Source: Candidatus Methylopumilus sp.
GTDB taxonomy: Bacteria > Pseudomonadota > Gammaproteobacteria > Burkholderiales > Methylophilaceae
NCBI GenBank assembly: GCA_024640945.1
Contig: JAHEEA010000001.1
Span: 186,001-250,000, forward strand
Reading direction: 5' to 3'
Length of the DNA stretch: 64,000 nt
Position numbers and translations under genes: made by a program. The notes under the pieces are model-generated. The model saw nothing but the letters and a program-made list of their open reading frames with translations. It was not told where the DNA came from and searched no databases. Positions 45,441-57,400 of the stretch are shown in pieces; within the stretch, counting starts at the first letter, position 1; each line of letters begins with the position of its first letter.

Positions 45441-47219
45441 ATGTCATCTGAAAAAACACCAATTGCGCCTGCGTCTAACTTCATTCGTGGGATTATCGAG
45501 CGTGATTTAGCACAGGGAAATTTAAATAAACCTAATGGTGCCGCTCGCCTTTGGGCTGGAACGCCTGGCGATTCTACTCATCATGCTGCGGGTCAACCTG
45601 ACCCTGCAAAAATTCGCACACGTTTTCCACCAGAACCTAACGGCTATCTTCATATTGGTCATGCAAAAAGTATTTGCCTGAATTTTGGTTTGGCACGCGA
45701 CTACGAAGGTGTTTGTCATATGCGTTTTGATGACACCAATCCAGAAAAAGAAGAACAAGAATACGTCGACAGCATTACTGAGATGGTCCAATGGCTGGGC
45801 TTCGGCTGGGATGCTTTTGGCAAGTCGCATTTGTACTACGCGAGCAATTATTTTGAAATGATGTACCAAGCAGCAGAATCGCTGATCAGCGCTGGCAAAG
45901 CTTATGTGGATGAACAGTCTGCTGAAGAGATGCGTACTAACCGAGGTACGTTAACTGAGCCAGGTAAAAACTCACCTTGGCGTGACCGTACTATCGAAGA
46001 AAACCTCACCAAATTCCGTGAAATGCGCGATGGCCAACACGCCGATGGTAGTATGGTGTTGCGTGCAAAAATTGACATGGCTTCGCCTAATATCAATTTA
46101 CGAGATCCAGCGATTTACCGCATTAAACGTGCTCATCATCACAATACCGGTGACCAATGGTGTATTTATCCGATGTACACATTTGCGCATCCGCTAGAGG
46201 ATGCATTTGAGGGAATTACTCATTCTATTTGTACTTTAGAGTTTGAAGACCAACGTCCTTTCTATGATTGGGTCTTGGAGCGTTTGGCTGAAGCCGGCAT
46301 GCTCGCACACCCGCTACCAAAACAATATGAATTCGCACGCCTAAATCTGACTTATGTCGTGCTTTCAAAACGAAAACTGATTGAATTAGTTGAAAACAAA
46401 CACGTGGTAGGTTGGGATGACCCTCGCTTACCAACTTTAGCTGGCGCACGTCGCCGTGGCTACAGCCCAGAAGGCTTCCGTTTATTTGCCGACCGTATTG
46501 GCGTCTCAAAGTCTGATTCTTGGATTGAGTACACCATTCTCGAAGACTGCATGCGAGAAACACTCAATCAATCAGCAGAACGTCGTATTGCCGTGTTAGA
46601 TCCAATTAAATTGGTAATTGATAACTACCCAGACGGTCAATCAGAGGATTGCTTTGCACCCAACCATCCGCTTAAACCTGAATTAGGAAAGCGCATAGTA
46701 CAACTCACCAAAGAGTTATGGATAGAACGCGAAGACTTTATGGAAGAACCAAGCAAAGGATTCTTCAGACTTTGCCCTGATGGCTTAGTCCGTTTACGTT
46801 ACGGCTATGTGGTGAAATGTACAGGCTTTGAAAAAGATACAAACGGGAATGTGACATCCGTTCATTGCGAATACCTTCCAGACACAAAATCTGGCACCCC
46901 AGGTTCTGATAGCGTAAAAGTGAAAGGCAATATTCATTGGGTCTCAGCTGCACATGCTTATGCAGCGGAAATTCGTATGTATGACCGCTTATTTAAAGAA
47001 GCGCATCCAGGAAGTGGTGACAGAGATTATTTAGCAGATATTAATCAAAACTCAGTAACCACGATTACGGCACAATTGGAATTAAGCTTGCAAGATGCAT
47101 CTCCTGCCGAAAGCTTCCAATTTGAACGTCATGGCTATTTTGTAGCCGACAGAAAAGACAGTGTTGCTGGCAAACCGGTATTTAATAGGACCGTAACTCT
47201 TAAAGACACCTGGCAATAA
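45441..47219 (+). CDS. glnS: Glutaminyl-tRNA synthetase
   Basis: 592 residues from the ATG at 45441 (MSSEKTPIAPASNFIRG); the upstream ATG at 45414 gives an unusual nine-residue leader. Class I signatures: PPEPNGYLHIGHAKSI (HIGH) and VVLSKRKL (KMSKS-like). The anticodon-binding domain follows from about residue 340. It charges tRNA-Gln. It converges with the FimV-like gene (8 bp between stops). Confidence 0.97.
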   Translation: MSSEKTPIAPASNFIRGIIERDLAQGNLNKPNGAARLWAGTPGDSTHHAAGQPDPAKIRTRFPPEPNGYLHIGHAKSICLNFGLARDYEGVCHMRFDDTNPEKEEQEYVDSITEMVQWLGFGWDAFGKSHLYYASNYFEMMYQAAESLISAGKAYVDEQSAEEMRTNRGTLTEPGKNSPWRDRTIEENLTKFREMRDGQHADGSMVLRAKIDMASPNINLRDPAIYRIKRAHHHNTGDQWCIYPMYTFAHPLEDAFEGITHSICTLEFEDQRPFYDWVLERLAEAGMLAHPLPKQYEFARLNLTYVVLSKRKLIELVENKHVVGWDDPRLPTLAGARRRGYSPEGFRLFADRIGVSKSDSWIEYTILEDCMRETLNQSAERRIAVLDPIKLVIDNYPDGQSEDCFAPNHPLKPELGKRIVQLTKELWIEREDFMEEPSKGFFRLCPDGLVRLRYGYVVKCTGFEKDTNGNVTSVHCEYLPDTKSGTPGSDSVKVKGNIHWVSAAHAYAAEIRMYDRLFKEAHPGSGDRDYLADINQNSVTTITAQLELSLQDASPAESFQFERHGYFVADRKDSVAGKPVFNRTVTLKDTWQ

Positions 47220-47227
47220 AAAGGGTG

Positions 47228-48055
47228 CTAAAGATCAAATATCGCTTCCATTTTTTTTCGTTGCTTTTCTTGGACATGCCGCTCTCTAAAGCCTAACAAC
47301 ACAACAACTAAAATAACAAAAAGACCTATAGCTAACCAAATCATAAAACCACTAAAAAAACCGACCTCGAGATCCTTCAAAGGGGTTTTAAAATCAAAAT
47401 TTTGATCATCCCTAACACCCTCAGATACTGGTGGCTTTATTTGATATTTTGGATTAAGAGGATCATCCTCTGTCATATGTGCAACATCAACAAAAGGCTT
47501 TGGCTTAGGCTTTGGCTTAGGTTCAGCTTTTACTGGTGTTTTTGATACACTCACATCCAAGTTAACATCAGATTTAACGCCCAGTTCTTCTGGAGTGGGG
47601 ACAAGAAGCGTATACCCAACGATCAAATAGTGTTTGTTCTTTCCAACGAAAGCATCTTTGTTAATTTTATAAAACGCGCTCATTACGTTCTTCAAACTAA
47701 CACCAGGAGGTTGATATTTCTGAGCTACCTTTCCGAACACATCTCCAGCTTTAACCTTATATGTATGGCGGCCGTTGGATTCTTTTAATTTCTTATCAAC
47801 AGAAGACTTACCGCGCTTTTGATTACCAATGACTTTAGAGTCCGCTGCTTTTCTTTTACTTTTATTATGAATTGATTTCAAAGATGCTCGTTCAGCACCA
47901 TGCATCTCAGGTGAAGGTCTTTTGGCATTTCCATTCGAATGTTGAATCTTAGATTTATTATATTCAGCTGATAAGCTGATATTCGGAATTAAAAGTACCA
48001 AAGGCAATAAAACAAGCAATGCTTTTTGAAAGCAAAAAATATTGATAGATCTCAT
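47228..48055 (-). CDS. FimV-like N-terminal (LysM) membrane protein
   Basis: 275 residues. Signal peptide (LVLLPLVLLIPNISLSA), a basic linker (about 35-93), then a FimV-type LysM-related domain (HTYKVKAGDVFGKVAQKY, and SLKNVMSAFYKINKDAFVGK ending LIVGYTLLVP; about 96-153). A Lys-Pro repeat linker, an acidic stretch and one transmembrane helix near the C-terminus (about 236-256) with a basic cytoplasmic tail follow. It lacks the long acidic and TPR part of FimV (often over 600 residues). It may bind peptidoglycan and tether a polar factor; this is an inference. Confidence 0.78.
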   Translation of the reverse strand: MRSINIFCFQKALLVLLPLVLLIPNISLSAEYNKSKIQHSNGNAKRPSPEMHGAERASLKSIHNKSKRKAADSKVIGNQKRGKSSVDKKLKESNGRHTYKVKAGDVFGKVAQKYQPPGVSLKNVMSAFYKINKDAFVGKNKHYLIVGYTLLVPTPEELGVKSDVNLDVSVSKTPVKAEPKPKPKPKPFVDVAHMTEDDPLNPKYQIKPPVSEGVRDDQNFDFKTPLKDLEVGFFSGFMIWLAIGLFVILVVVLLGFRERHVQEKQRKKMEAIFDL

Positions 48056-48103
48056 ACAACCCTAAACTAAAAAATTATGACTGGGAATAGCAATATATCG
48101 AGC

Positions 48104-49462
48104 CTACAAAGACTCTATCTCAACAACTGCCGAGATATCTTCGGCGAGCTTTTTAACCAATACGCTATCTTGACCTTCAACCATGACGCGAATCTTAGGC
48201 TCAGTACCAGAAGCGCGAAGCAAAACACGGCCTGAAGATCCAAGCATTTTTTCAGCTGTTTTAACCGCTGTCTGAATCGGCGCATTTTCTTTTAAATTAA
48301 TACGCTCTTTTACCGTCACATTCACTAAAGCTTGTGGATATAGACGGAGTGCCTGATATTGAGCGTTCAAGGTGGTTTTTTGCGCATTTAAAGCACTGAT
48401 CACCTGCAAGGCAGCAATGATTCCATCACCGCTCGTATGACAATCTAAACTCAAAATATGACCCGAGTTCTCACCACCCAATTGCCATTGATGCTCAACG
48501 AGCATTTCATGTACATAGCGGTCACCCACATTCGCTCGTAAGAAAGGGATATTCAATTTAGCTAAATGATGCTCCAAAGCTAAGTTGGTCATTAATGTGC
48601 CAACCACACCACCGACTAAAGAACCTTGCTGCTGTTTATGCTGCGCAATGATATAAAGCAATTGATCACCATCAAGCAGATTCCCTAGCGCATCTACCAT
48701 CATCAGACGATCACCATCACCATCAAAGGCAATGCCCAAGTCAGCCTGATGCTCAAGCACGGCTTTCTGCAAAGCTTGTGGATGCGTACTGCCGCAATCG
48801 AGATTAATGTTCAAACCATTCGGTTGATTTCCAATCAATACGAGCTCGGCACCTAACTCATGGAACACAGGTGGCGCAACATGGTAGGTGGCGCCGTTCG
48901 CACAATCCAACACGATTTTTAAACCACGCAAGTCTAAGTCGTTTGGGAAGGTACTTTTACAAAACTCAATATAACGACCCGCAGCATCATCAATACGCTT
49001 AACTCGACCAAGTTCAGCTGAAGCCATCACCTGCATCGGCTTATCCAATTCAGCTTCAATCGCTAATTCAACTTCATCAGGAAGTTTTGTGCCTAAGCTA
49101 GAGAAAAACTTAATGCCATTATCTTCAAAGGGATTATGCGATGCTGAAATCACAATCCCTGCTTGCGCCCGCAATGCGCGAGTCAAATAAGCAATCGCAG
49201 GCGTTGGCATCGGGCCTGTTAAACGCACATTGACGCCCGCAGCACATAAACCTGCTTGCAGCGCAGATTCCAACATATAACCAGAGATACGCGTGTCTTT
49301 ACCAATCAATACGGTTGGATGTGCATCTTTAGCCAGATGATGGTCTGCACTTGCAAGCACACGGCCCGCGGCATAGCCCAAACGCATCACAAATTCCGGC
49401 GTAATTGGACCTGTCCCTACACGCCCACGCACACCGTCCGTACCGAAGTATTTTCTGCTCAT
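48104..49462 (-). CDS. glmM: Phosphoglucosamine mutase
   Basis: 452 residues, the usual length. Catalytic phosphoserine in [16 protein letters not shown], Mg2+ loop DGDGDRLMM, and the sugar-binding GGENSGHI, with [14 protein letters not shown] at the end. It converts glucosamine-6-P to glucosamine-1-P for UDP-GlcNAc. It lies 11 bp after folP in the conserved ftsH-folP-glmM order. Confidence 0.98.
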   Translation of the reverse strand: MSRKYFGTDGVRGRVGTGPITPEFVMRLGYAAGRVLASADHHLAKDAHPTVLIGKDTRISGYMLESALQAGLCAAGVNVRLTGPMPTPAIAYLTRALRAQAGIVISASHNPFEDNGIKFFSSLGTKLPDEVELAIEAELDKPMQVMASAELGRVKRIDDAAGRYIEFCKSTFPNDLDLRGLKIVLDCANGATYHVAPPVFHELGAELVLIGNQPNGLNINLDCGSTHPQALQKAVLEHQADLGIAFDGDGDRLMMVDALGNLLDGDQLLYIIAQHKQQQGSLVGGVVGTLMTNLALEHHLAKLNIPFLRANVGDRYVHEMLVEHQWQLGGENSGHILSLDCHTSGDGIIAALQVISALNAQKTTLNAQYQALRLYPQALVNVTVKERINLKENAPIQTAVKTAEKMLGSSGRVLLRASGTEPKIRVMVEGQDSVLVKKLAEDISAVVEIESL

Positions 49463-49473
49463 ATTTTCATCTT

Positions 49474-50319
49474 TTATATTTCTTTTAATGATAGTGGATG
49501 CCGCATCACTGCCGAAACTACTTTTAAAGCCTCTACAGTGGCTTTTACATCATGCACACGCACAATATTGGCGCCTTTCATGGCAGAAATCACTGAAGCC
49601 GCCAAACTTGCATAAAGTCGTTCATTCACATCAGCACCAGCGACTTGCCCAAGCACTGATTTGCGAGACAAACCAATTAACAATGGCGCATCCAACTTTT
49701 GTAAAGTTGATAAGCCTTCTAATAAAGCTAAATTATGCGCCGTCCGCTTACCAAAGCCAAATCCAGGATCTAAAGTGATTCTTGCTTTTGCTATTCCTGC
49801 TTGTTCAGCAGCAGCTAGTCGGCCTTTTAAGAAATCATAAACCTCTAGCACCACATCTTGATATTGCGGATCTTCTTGCATATTTTGTGGCCGGCCTTGC
49901 ATGTGCATCAGACACACCCCGACATCACTTGCCGCGACAATTTCCAAAGCTTGCGTCTCTTGCAGAGCGCACACATCATTGACTATATCGACTCCAGCAA
50001 GAATCGCTAAACGCATCACTTCCGGCTTGTAGGTATCGATAGATAAAGGCACGCCAATACCAGCCAAGCCTTCAATCACAGGAATCACACGATTCAACTC
50101 TTCATCTAATGAAACAGGCATCGCGCCTGGGCGTGTGGATTCGCCGCCAATATCTAAAATATCAGCACCTTGCGCAACCAAATCGTGGGCATGTGCAATC
50201 GCTTTATCAGTGGAGATAAATCGACCGCCATCTGAGAAAGAATCAGGCGTGACATTAACAATGCCCATCACCTTAGGGGCACTTAAATCAAGTTGGAATT
50301 TACCGCAGATAAAGTTCAT
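49474..50319 (-). CDS. folP: Dihydropteroate synthase
   Basis: 281 residues. Signature loops [15 protein letters not shown] and [11 protein letters not shown] at the N-terminus, [14 protein letters not shown] in the middle and GLSRKSVLG later, with a terminal [15 protein letters not shown]. It joins p-aminobenzoate with the pterin diphosphate in folate synthesis. It is followed by glmM. Confidence 0.98.
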   Translation of the reverse strand: MNFICGKFQLDLSAPKVMGIVNVTPDSFSDGGRFISTDKAIAHAHDLVAQGADILDIGGESTRPGAMPVSLDEELNRVIPVIEGLAGIGVPLSIDTYKPEVMRLAILAGVDIVNDVCALQETQALEIVAASDVGVCLMHMQGRPQNMQEDPQYQDVVLEVYDFLKGRLAAAEQAGIAKARITLDPGFGFGKRTAHNLALLEGLSTLQKLDAPLLIGLSRKSVLGQVAGADVNERLYASLAASVISAMKGANIVRVHDVKATVEALKVVSAVMRHPLSLKEI

Positions 50320-50330
50320 ATAAATAAAGA

Positions 50331-50360
50331 AGCCATATCAAGCGTTGGCAAGATATGGCT
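50331..50360 (-). terminator. Hairpin/terminator after ftsH
   Basis: AGCCATATC / GATATGGCT arms around a 12-base loop, then a T-rich stretch on the minus strand, 20 bp after the ftsH stop. It could partly separate ftsH from folP-glmM. Confidence 0.6.
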
Positions 50361-50379
50361 TTTCAAAAACGATTCCTAA

Positions 50380-52290
50380 TTAGTTCTCAGCCGCAGGCGC
50401 TGGCTTAGATGGTTTGCGCGGCTTAGCTTTTTCATTTGTTCCTGACGAACCAGCATCGCCCGAAGGTGTTGTGTTGACTTTCACCACTGGCTTAGGTGGT
50501 CGTGGCGGCAAGCCAGCCATAATGTCGTTAATTTGCTCAGCGTCGATGGTTTCCCATTCAAGCAAAGCAGCAGTCATGGCCTCGACTTTGTCACGATTAT
50601 CCTCTAGCAACTTACGCGCGATTGCATATTGCTCATCCAAGATACGACGAATTTCAGCATCGACTTTTTGTTGCGTCGCTTCAGAAACTGTTTTGGCTGA
50701 CATGCTACCGAACATTGACTCTTGATCGCTACCAACATAAACCATGGTGCCCAAAGTATCAGACATGCCATAACGCGTCACCATATCCCGTGCCAACTTA
50801 GTTGCACGTTCAAAATCGTTTGAGGCACCTGTCGACATTTGATGCATGAAGATTTCTTCAGCGATACGACCACCAAATAAAATCGAAATTTCTTCTAACA
50901 TCTTGTCACGATAATTACTGATACGGTCAAACTCTGGTAACTGCCAAGTCAAACCCAATGCCCAACCACGCGGCATAATCGTCACTTTATGAACAGGATC
51001 TGCCTTAGGTAACAGCTTAGCAACTACGGCATGACCTGATTCATGATAAGCCGTATTGCGGCGCTCTTCTTCACGCATCACCATTGATTTACGCTCTGGG
51101 CCCATGAAGATTTTATCTTTAGCATCTTCGAAGTCAGCCATATCTACTGTCCGCTTATTACGACGGGCCGCAAATAGCGCAGCTTCGTTCACCAAATTAG
51201 CTAAATCCGCACCTGAAAATCCTGGTGTACCTCGTGCCAAAATATCCGCTTTAACGTCAGCATCAATCGGCACCTTACGCATATGTACCATTAAGATTTG
51301 TTCGCGACCACGGATATCTGGCAATCCAACCATCACTTGCCTATCAAATCGACCTGGACGTAGCAGCGCTTTATCTAAAACGTCAGCACGGTTAGTTGCG
51401 GCAATGACGATCACGCCTGAGTTAGGCTCAAAACCATCCATCTCAACTAGCATTTGGTTAAGCGTCTGTTCACGCTCATCGTTGCCGCCGCCAGTGCCTG
51501 CACCACGATGACGACCGACAGCATCAATTTCGTCAATAAAGATAATGCAAGGCGCGGCTTTTTTAGCTTGTTCAAACATATCGCGAACACGCGCGGCACC
51601 AACACCAACGAACATTTCTACGAAATCAGAACCAGAAATAGTAAAGAACGGTACTTTAGCTTCGCCAGCAATCGCTTTAGCCAATAAAGTCTTACCTGTC
51701 CCTGGAGGGCCAACCATCAAGATACCACTTGGGATGCGACCACCTAGTTTTTGGAATTTACTTGGATCTCGCAAAAACTCAACAACTTCAGAAACTTCTT
51801 CTTTAGCTTCGTCACAACCTGCCACATCGGCAAATGTCGTTTGATTATTTGCACCATCTAATTGACGCGCTTTGCTTTTACCAAAGGAGAATGCGCCGCC
51901 TTTGCCGCCGCCCTGCATTTGACGCATGAAGAAAATCCATACGCCAATTAAAAGAATCATCGGGAACCAGTTAATTAAGATGCTGACTAGCAATGATTGT
52001 TCTTGCTCAGGCTTGGCTTCAACTTTAACGTTATGATCAAGCAAGTCGCCAATCATGCCTGGGTCGTAAGGCGCGTAACTGTTGAATTTCTTGCCGTCAC
52101 TAGTTTCACCATGCAACACACGGCCTTCGATTGTGACTTTCGCAATATGGCCTTGCTTCACTTCATTAATGAATTGTGAATAGACCATTTGAGTATCAGC
52201 GCCTGACTTGCCCGCGAACTGATTGAACACAGTCATGAGCACGACGGCAATAATGATCCAAATAGCGATGTTTTTAACGATGTTATTCAA
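50380..52290 (-). CDS. ftsH: ATP-dependent zinc metalloprotease FtsH
   Basis: 636 residues. Two N-terminal transmembrane helices (about 6-24 and 100-120), AAA module with Walker A GPPGTGKT and Walker [12 protein letters not shown] ([18 protein letters not shown]), and the zinc site HESGH in YHESGHAVV. The C-terminal tail is Pro/Lys-rich. It degrades membrane and cytosolic proteins such as LpxC and SecY. It follows rlmE as in other proteobacteria. Confidence 0.98.
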   Translation of the reverse strand: MNNIVKNIAIWIIIAVVLMTVFNQFAGKSGADTQMVYSQFINEVKQGHIAKVTIEGRVLHGETSDGKKFNSYAPYDPGMIGDLLDHNVKVEAKPEQEQSLLVSILINWFPMILLIGVWIFFMRQMQGGGKGGAFSFGKSKARQLDGANNQTTFADVAGCDEAKEEVSEVVEFLRDPSKFQKLGGRIPSGILMVGPPGTGKTLLAKAIAGEAKVPFFTISGSDFVEMFVGVGAARVRDMFEQAKKAAPCIIFIDEIDAVGRHRGAGTGGGNDEREQTLNQMLVEMDGFEPNSGVIVIAATNRADVLDKALLRPGRFDRQVMVGLPDIRGREQILMVHMRKVPIDADVKADILARGTPGFSGADLANLVNEAALFAARRNKRTVDMADFEDAKDKIFMGPERKSMVMREEERRNTAYHESGHAVVAKLLPKADPVHKVTIMPRGWALGLTWQLPEFDRISNYRDKMLEEISILFGGRIAEEIFMHQMSTGASNDFERATKLARDMVTRYGMSDTLGTMVYVGSDQESMFGSMSAKTVSEATQQKVDAEIRRILDEQYAIARKLLEDNRDKVEAMTAALLEWETIDAEQINDIMAGLPPRPPKPVVKVNTTPSGDAGSSGTNEKAKPRKPSKPAPAAEN

Positions 52291-52386
52291 GACGACATCC
52301 TTTTATAGATTGTTCTAACGTCATTTATTAAATGACAATTTAATCTTACCACCAATTAAGCACTCAACATTGAGCGCCTTTAATAA

Positions 52387-53016
52387 TTAAACCGTATTAT
52401 CTTTACGCTTTAATCCTAATAAATAAACTTCAGTACTGCGGTCACGAGAAGCCTTAGGTTTACGCGTGACTACCTTCTCAAAACTTTCACGCATGATTTG
52501 CATGATTTCTTCGAAGCCAGTTCCCATGAAAACTTTGACGAGGAAATTACCCTCAGGTTTCAACCATTTCAAACTAAAATCAACAGCCAATTCCGTTAAA
52601 TAGGCTGCATTTGGTTGGTCAACCGAACTCATTCCACTTATATTGGGGGCCATATCTGAAATTACAAGGTCTACTTTTTGACCGTGCAACATTTTTTCTA
52701 GCTCTGCTAAAACTTCATCTTCACGAAAATCGCCTTGAATAAAGTCCGCACCAGGAATCCCCACCATAGGCAGAATATCTAAAGCAACTACACGACCTTG
52801 GCCTTTGATACGCTGGACCGCCACTTGCGACCAACTACCTGGCGTCGAGCCTAAATCGACGACGACCATTCCAGGCTTAATTAAGCGATCTTTATCATCA
52901 ATCTCAATCAGCTTATATGCGGCACGCGCACGATAGCCATCCTTCTGTGCAAGTTTCACATAAGGGTCATTTAGATGCTCTTGCATCCAAGCTTTACTGG
53001 TTTTACTTCTTTTCAT
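52387..53016 (-). CDS. rlmE: 23S rRNA (uridine-2'-O)-methyltransferase RlmE
   Basis: 209 residues. SAM loop [15 protein letters not shown] and the K-D-K-E catalytic set in their usual segments: Lys in [11 protein letters not shown], Asp in [11 protein letters not shown], Lys in NFLVKVFMG, and Glu in STEVYLLG. It methylates U2552 of 23S rRNA in E. coli terms. It diverges from yhbY, the common arrangement. Confidence 0.97.
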   Translation of the reverse strand: MKRSKTSKAWMQEHLNDPYVKLAQKDGYRARAAYKLIEIDDKDRLIKPGMVVVDLGSTPGSWSQVAVQRIKGQGRVVALDILPMVGIPGADFIQGDFREDEVLAELEKMLHGQKVDLVISDMAPNISGMSSVDQPNAAYLTELAVDFSLKWLKPEGNFLVKVFMGTGFEEIMQIMRESFEKVVTRKPKASRDRSTEVYLLGLKRKDNTV

Positions 53017-53088
53017 GGTCTATATTTTTTGAGTCCAACTTCATGTGATAAAATGCCACCCTTTTTGAAACAATCAGATAGAGTCATT

Positions 53089-53376
53089 TTGAATACTAAA
53101 CAAATTAGCCATCTACGTGGTTTGGCACACAAGTTAAATCCTGTCGTGATGATTGGCAACAATGGCCTAACAGAAACTGTACTACGTGAAATTGAGAACA
53201 GCTTAAATGCGCACGAACTCATCAAAATTAAAGTGTTTGGTGATGACAGAGCTTTACGCGTTAGCATGTTAGAAGATATCTGCAAAAGTACTGGTGCGAT
53301 TGCGGTTCACCATATTGGTAAACAACTCGTCATTTATCGCACTTCAGAAACGCCGAAAATCGTTATTCCTAAATAA
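53089..53376 (+). CDS. yhbY: YhbY/CRS1-type ribosome assembly RNA-binding protein
   Basis: 95 residues if started at the TTG at 53089; this begins MNTKQISHLRGLAHKLNP, matching E. coli YhbY (about 97 residues). An in-frame ATG at 53053 would add 12 residues (PPFLKQSDRVI...), and an ORF reaching back to 52975 runs into rlmE; both are less family-like. GNNGLTETVLREIENSLNAH is the GxxG-type RNA-binding loop, followed by ELIKIKV. It binds 23S rRNA during 50S assembly. A short GATAGAG ribosome site precedes the TTG. Confidence 0.88.
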   Translation: MNTKQISHLRGLAHKLNPVVMIGNNGLTETVLREIENSLNAHELIKIKVFGDDRALRVSMLEDICKSTGAIAVHHIGKQLVIYRTSETPKIVIPK

Positions 53377-53427
53377 AATCTAACATGAGTTCATCGCGGT
53401 TGATTCTCCCAAACTGCGATGACTGCG

Positions 53428-53880
53428 TTAGCGTGTCGCTTTAAATATCAGCACAAATCCTAACAAGCTTTGAATTAAGTAAGCAATACTTGCTACACCG
53501 TGCCAAGTTTCAAAACGATCAGCAAATACACTATTCATCACATCAGATGGCATCGCTTGCGCTTTTAATTGAGCAATCACTGGTGCAATTCCAAAGTGAC
53601 CAGCCAATGTCAGCAACAACATAAAAAATACGGCCCAAAAGAACCCTTGTTTTAATGCCTTTGTACCAAATTTACTGAGTCTGTGAATTGAAAGATAAAA
53701 GCCAGAAATCAAGCCAAGATAAGCGACCAACTTAAACATCTCGCCCGCCAAGCTACCGGCAAGCTGATGATCCTGTAAATGGTAGAACATCGTTGGCGCC
53801 GCTAGGTAGCCAATTGCCCATAATGCACCGACCCACAAGGTAATAAAAATAAGTGCTAATTTATCTGAAAATTGGTTCAT
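53428..53880 (-). CDS. DUF4149 membrane protein
   Basis: 150 residues, four transmembrane helices (about 8-28, 46-64, 79-100, 127-146). The pattern WVGALWAIGYLAAPTMFYHL and the FGIAPVIAQLKAQA block fit DUF4149 (TMEM205-like). It sits between greA and yhbY on the minus strand, a conserved position. Function unknown. Confidence 0.85.
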   Translation of the reverse strand: MNQFSDKLALIFITLWVGALWAIGYLAAPTMFYHLQDHQLAGSLAGEMFKLVAYLGLISGFYLSIHRLSKFGTKALKQGFFWAVFFMLLLTLAGHFGIAPVIAQLKAQAMPSDVMNSVFADRFETWHGVASIAYLIQSLLGFVLIFKATR

Positions 53881-53913
53881 AACTAGCCTCGCTGATGAGG
53901 TGAATGAAATAAA

Positions 53914-54390
53914 TTAAATATATTGTACGTTTAATACTTCGTAAGAGCGAATGCCACTTGGCGCAACAACTTCTGCAACATCACCAGCCACTTTGCCAAT
54001 CAATGCACGTGCAATTGGTGAGCTAATTGAAATCTTACCGCTTTTAATATCGGCTTCATCATCACCCACGATTTGGTAAGTTGATACGCCACCTTCGTCC
54101 AAATCTTCAACTTCAACAGTCGCACCAAACACACAACGGCCTTCGGCGTTCAATGTTCTAGGGTCAATAATCATTGCATTTGAAAGCTTACCTTCGATCT
54201 CGGCAATACGACCTTCGATAAAGCTTTGTTTTTCTTTTGCTGACTCGTATTCGGCATTTTCAGACAAATCGCCTTGAGCACGCGCTTCCGCAATCGCCTC
54301 AATGACACTTGGACGCTCAACGCTTCTTAAGTGATGCAACTCTGCTTTTAATAACTCTGCACCATTAATTGTTACTGGAATTTGATTCAT
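53914..54390 (-). CDS. greA: Transcription elongation factor GreA
   Basis: 158 residues. N-terminal coiled-coil with the acidic tip ([20 protein letters not shown]), and the C-terminal FKBP-like domain ending in [12 protein letters not shown]. It rescues backtracked RNA polymerase by stimulating transcript cleavage. It is 33 bp upstream of the DUF4149 gene and follows the car operon terminator. Confidence 0.97.
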   Translation of the reverse strand: MNQIPVTINGAELLKAELHHLRSVERPSVIEAIAEARAQGDLSENAEYESAKEKQSFIEGRIAEIEGKLSNAMIIDPRTLNAEGRCVFGATVEVEDLDEGGVSTYQIVGDDEADIKSGKISISSPIARALIGKVAGDVAEVVAPSGIRSYEVLNVQYI

Positions 54391-54440
54391 TTTTTAACCC
54401 TACTTTATTAAGACTTCAAACTGCAATGTCTATAAAACAA

Positions 54441-54469
54441 AAACCACACCTAAAAGTTAGGCGTGGTTT
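54441..54469 (-). terminator. Terminator of the carAB operon
   Basis: A 13-bp stem (54441-54453 / 54457-54469). The one A/C mismatch on the plus strand becomes a G-U pair in the minus-strand transcript, so the stem is built for the car transcript. A U-rich tract follows. Confidence 0.85.
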
Positions 54470-54489
54470 AAATAATTAATTGAATAATA

Positions 54490-57400
54490 TTATTGATTGA
54501 GTGATAAGTGCAACTCTTGGATTGATTTCACTTCCAGCTCTTGCATGTGTGCCATACCAATACATGCAGCTTTAGCACCAGCCAAGGTTGTGTAATAAGT
54601 CACTTTTTGTTGCAAGGCATTACGACGAATCGCGTAAGAGTCTTGTACTGCACGCTTATCATCAGTCACATTCACAATAAAGCTAATTTCATTGTTTTTG
54701 ATCATATCTACAATGTGCGGACGACCTTCTGCAACTTTATTCACTGGCGTTACTTCTAAGCCAGCGTCAGCAAGTGCGCCTGCTGTGCCGCGTGTTGCAT
54801 ATAACTGGAAGCCTAAGTTAGCTAAGGCTTGTGCAATTTCAACTACACGTTCACGATCTTCACGACGGACACTAATAAAAGCTTTACCGCCAGAAGGCAA
54901 TTTATCCCCTGAACCTAGTTGCGCCTTCACAAAAGCCTCGGCAAAAGTGTTACCAATCCCCATCACTTCACCAGTCGACTTCATTTCTGGGCCAAGAATC
55001 GTATCAACGCCAGGGAACTTAATGAATGGGAATACAGCTTCTTTCACCGAGTAATATGGAGGAATAATTTCTTTTGTAACGCCTTGATCTTTTAGCTTGC
55101 GACCTGCCATACAACGAGCAGCCACTTTTGCTAATTGCAATCCACAAGCCTTAGAAACAAATGGCACAGTACGTGAAGCACGTGGATTTACTTCTAACAC
55201 GTAAACCGTCTCACCTTGGATTGCGAATTGAACGTTCATCAAGCCAACCACACCTAGCGCTTTTGCCATTTGCACGGTTTGTACACGCAACTCGTCCTGC
55301 AACTTGGCAGATAAGCTATATGGTGGCAATGAACATGCTGAGTCACCTGAGTGAACCCCTGCTTGCTCAACGTGCTCCATGATGCCGCCAATAATCACTT
55401 CTTCACCATCGCAAAGTGCATCAACGTCGACTTCTAAAGCATCATTCAAGAAACGATCCAGCAATACTGGTGACTCGTTCGAGACCTTCACCGCTTCACG
55501 CATATAACGCTCAAGCTGTGCTTGCTCTTGTACGATTTCCATCGCACGGCCACCCAACACATAAGAAGGGCGCACAACTAATGGATAACCAATTTCTTGT
55601 GCTAAACGCAAAGCTTCATCAGGTGTTCTAGCTGTACGGTTAGGTGGTTGTTTTAAACCCAAACCTTGCAACATTTGCTGGAAGCGCTCACGGTCTTCTG
55701 CACAATCAATCGCATCAGGAGAAGTACCAATGATAGGCACACCCGCTTTTTCTAAATCACGCGCTAGTTTTAATGGAGTTTGACCGCCGTACTGAACAAT
55801 CACGCCAACTGGCTTTTCAATTGCAACGATTTCTAACACGTCTTCAAGCGTTAGTGGCTCGAAGTACAAACGATCTGAAGTATCAAAGTCTGTAGAAACA
55901 GTTTCAGGATTACAATTAACCATAATGGTTTCATAACCATCCTCACGCATTGCGAATGCTGCATGAACACAGCAATAGTCAAACTCAATCCCTTGACCAA
56001 TACGGTTTGGACCACCGCCTAATACCATGATTTTCTTTTTATCTGTTGGCTTCGCTTCACACTCTTCTTCATAAGTTGAGTACATATAAGCGGTATTCGT
56101 TGCGAACTCTGCAGCACAAGTATCCACACGCTTATAAACGGGGCGTACATTCAAGGCTTGTCGATAAGCACGAACTGCGTGCTGATCAGTTCCCAACAAC
56201 TTAGCTAAACGACGGTCAGAGAAGCCACGACGTTTTAACTGGAATAAAGCATCTTTATCCAAATCTGCTAAATGACGACCTTTAAGCGCCATTTCGCGTT
56301 TGATAATGTCTTCGATTTGTACCAAAAACCACGGATCAATTTTTGAGTGATCAAATACTTGATCAACGGTCATGCCGGCACGGAATGCATCGCCAACAAA
56401 CCAAATACGCTCAGGGCCTGGCTCACCCATCTCTTTTTGAATTTCATCCAAGTCTGTGGATTTTTCATCCAAGCCATCCACGCCCACTTCAAGACCACGT
56501 AAGGCTTTTTGGAATGACTCTTGGAAAGTACGGCCCATCGCCATCACTTCACCAACAGATTTCATTTGCGTCGTTAAACGTGAATCCGCTTGTGGGAATT
56601 TTTCGAATGCAAAACGAGGAATTTTTGTGACTACATAGTCAATAGAAGGCTCAAATGAAGCTGGCGTAGCACCACCAGTAATCTCATTTTTAAGCTCATC
56701 CAAAGTAAACCCAACTGCTAATTTTGCAGCTACTTTAGCAATCGGGAAGCCTGTTGCTTTAGAAGCCAAGGCTGATGAGCGTGAGACACGAGGATTCATC
56801 TCAATCACAATCATGCGGCCATCCACTGGATTGATTGCAAACTGTACGTTTGAACCGCCTGTATCAACGCCAATCTCACGCAATACTGCTAAAGAAGCGT
56901 CACGTAAAATTTGGTATTCTTTATCTGTAAGTGTTTGTGCTGGCGCAACAGTGATAGAGTCGCCCGTATGTACGCCCATCGGATCCAAGTTCTCAATTGA
57001 ACAAATAATAATGCAATTGTCTTTGGTGTCGCGCACCACTTCCATCTCGTACTCTTTCCAACCAAGCAATGATTCTTCAATCAATAACTCTTTAGTTGGA
57101 GAGGCTTCAAGACCACGCTCACAAATGGTAATAAATTCTTCACGATTGTAAGCAATACCACCACCACTACCACCCATGGTAAATGATGGGCGAATAATCA
57201 CTGGATAACCAATGCTAGACTGAACTTGTAGCGCCTCTTCTAAGCTATGCGCCATAGAAGAACGTGCTGAACCAAGACCAATCTTAGTCATGGCTTCTTT
57301 GAATTTTTGACGGTCTTCAGCCTTATCAATCGCTTCCTTGCTTGCGCCGATTAACTCAACATTGTATTTCTTTAGAACACCATGCTTATCAAGATCCAAA

